This document shows, in pieces, positions 63,881-64,000 of a stretch of 64,000 nt of DNA. Under the pieces are notes generated by a model, which worked only from the letters and a program-made list of their open reading frames with translations, did not search any database and was not told the DNA's origin. The DNA comes from Heligmosomoides polygyrus polygyrus (Eukaryota > Nematoda > Chromadorea > Rhabditida > Heligmosomidae), in NCBI GenBank assembly GCA_947396885.1, contig OX377202.1, positions 110,874,221 through 110,938,220 of the forward strand. The letters run 5' to 3'. Position numbers and translations under genes: made by a program. How positions within the stretch are numbered: position 1 is the first letter of the stretch; each line of letters opens with the position of its first letter.

Positions 63881-64000
63881 GTAGGTTCTTTTCTTTGAAG
63901 CAAGAGAGGATTCCCATCGTTTCTCTTCGAATGCATGGCGCATCCCATCGTTTGCAAATGCTGTTCTGGAAATTCTTCACAAAAAAACCATAGAGATGAG
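63881..64000 (+). other. Start of intron 1 with SINE1-like scrap
   Basis: Contains GAATGCATGGCGCATCCCAT (63929-63948), close to the SINE1 3' block, suggesting a SINE relic in the intron. Confidence 0.35.

Overview
The window looks like nuclear DNA of a parasitic roundworm, probably a strongylid such as a hookworm. The evidence is indirect: short exons with nematode-style TTTCAG or TTCTAG acceptor sites at the left edge, RTE and CR1 non-LTR retrotransposons, several mariner lineages (one close in protein sequence to the human Hsmar1 lineage), and many fold-back DNA elements. No bacterial operon, rRNA, CRISPR array or convincing functional tRNA gene is visible.

Host coding sequence is sparse. 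The last two exons of a + strand gene lie at 165-452. What looks like the first exon of another + strand gene lies at 63803-63880. Between them are a few exon-like open frames of unknown function (14736-14939, 17215-17396, 43285-43545), an open frame interrupted by a SINE (42446-42955), and a decayed exon-like stretch (23535-23710). Almost everything else that can be assigned is transposon-derived.

Layout. 1.5-8.0 kb: an RTE-type LINE (family A) split by a 1.26-kb mariner with one stop codon, then a nearly full-length RTE LINE (family B). 8-23 kb: SINE fragments, MITEs, a Tc1-like transposase remnant, an inverted SINE dimer and AT-rich fold-back elements. 23.9-25.1 kb: a second mariner lineage. 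26-32.4 kb: two copies of a 1.05-kb fold-back element, nested GC-rich MITEs and a hAT-like non-autonomous element. 34.4-41.3 kb: an RTE fragment, a fold-back element holding a SINE, and a 4.7-kb long inverted-repeat element with an RTE fragment and a CR1 LINE inserted in the same arm. 42.4-52 kb: a second tRNA-derived SINE inside an open frame, and several copies of the first SINE. 52.5-61.9 kb: two copies of a third, Hsmar1-like mariner, each nested in a different TA-flanked element, plus a palindromic cluster of RTE 3' ends. 62.4-63.7 kb: a second hAT-like element and a MITE.

Two tRNA-derived SINE families tie the region together. SINE1 is about 290 bp with A and B boxes and a (TTTATCC)n tail; about twenty full, divergent or partial copies are listed, four with clear 9-11 bp target duplications. 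SINE2 is about 215 bp with a tRNA-Asp/Gly-like head, and has one 12-bp and one 13-bp duplication. Many insertions are nested so cleanly that the pre-insertion sequence can be read across the break, which gives a relative order of transposition events. All autonomous-type coding regions carry frameshifts or stops, so none looks active as it stands. Names such as SINE1, FB-A and LTIR-1 are working labels used only here.
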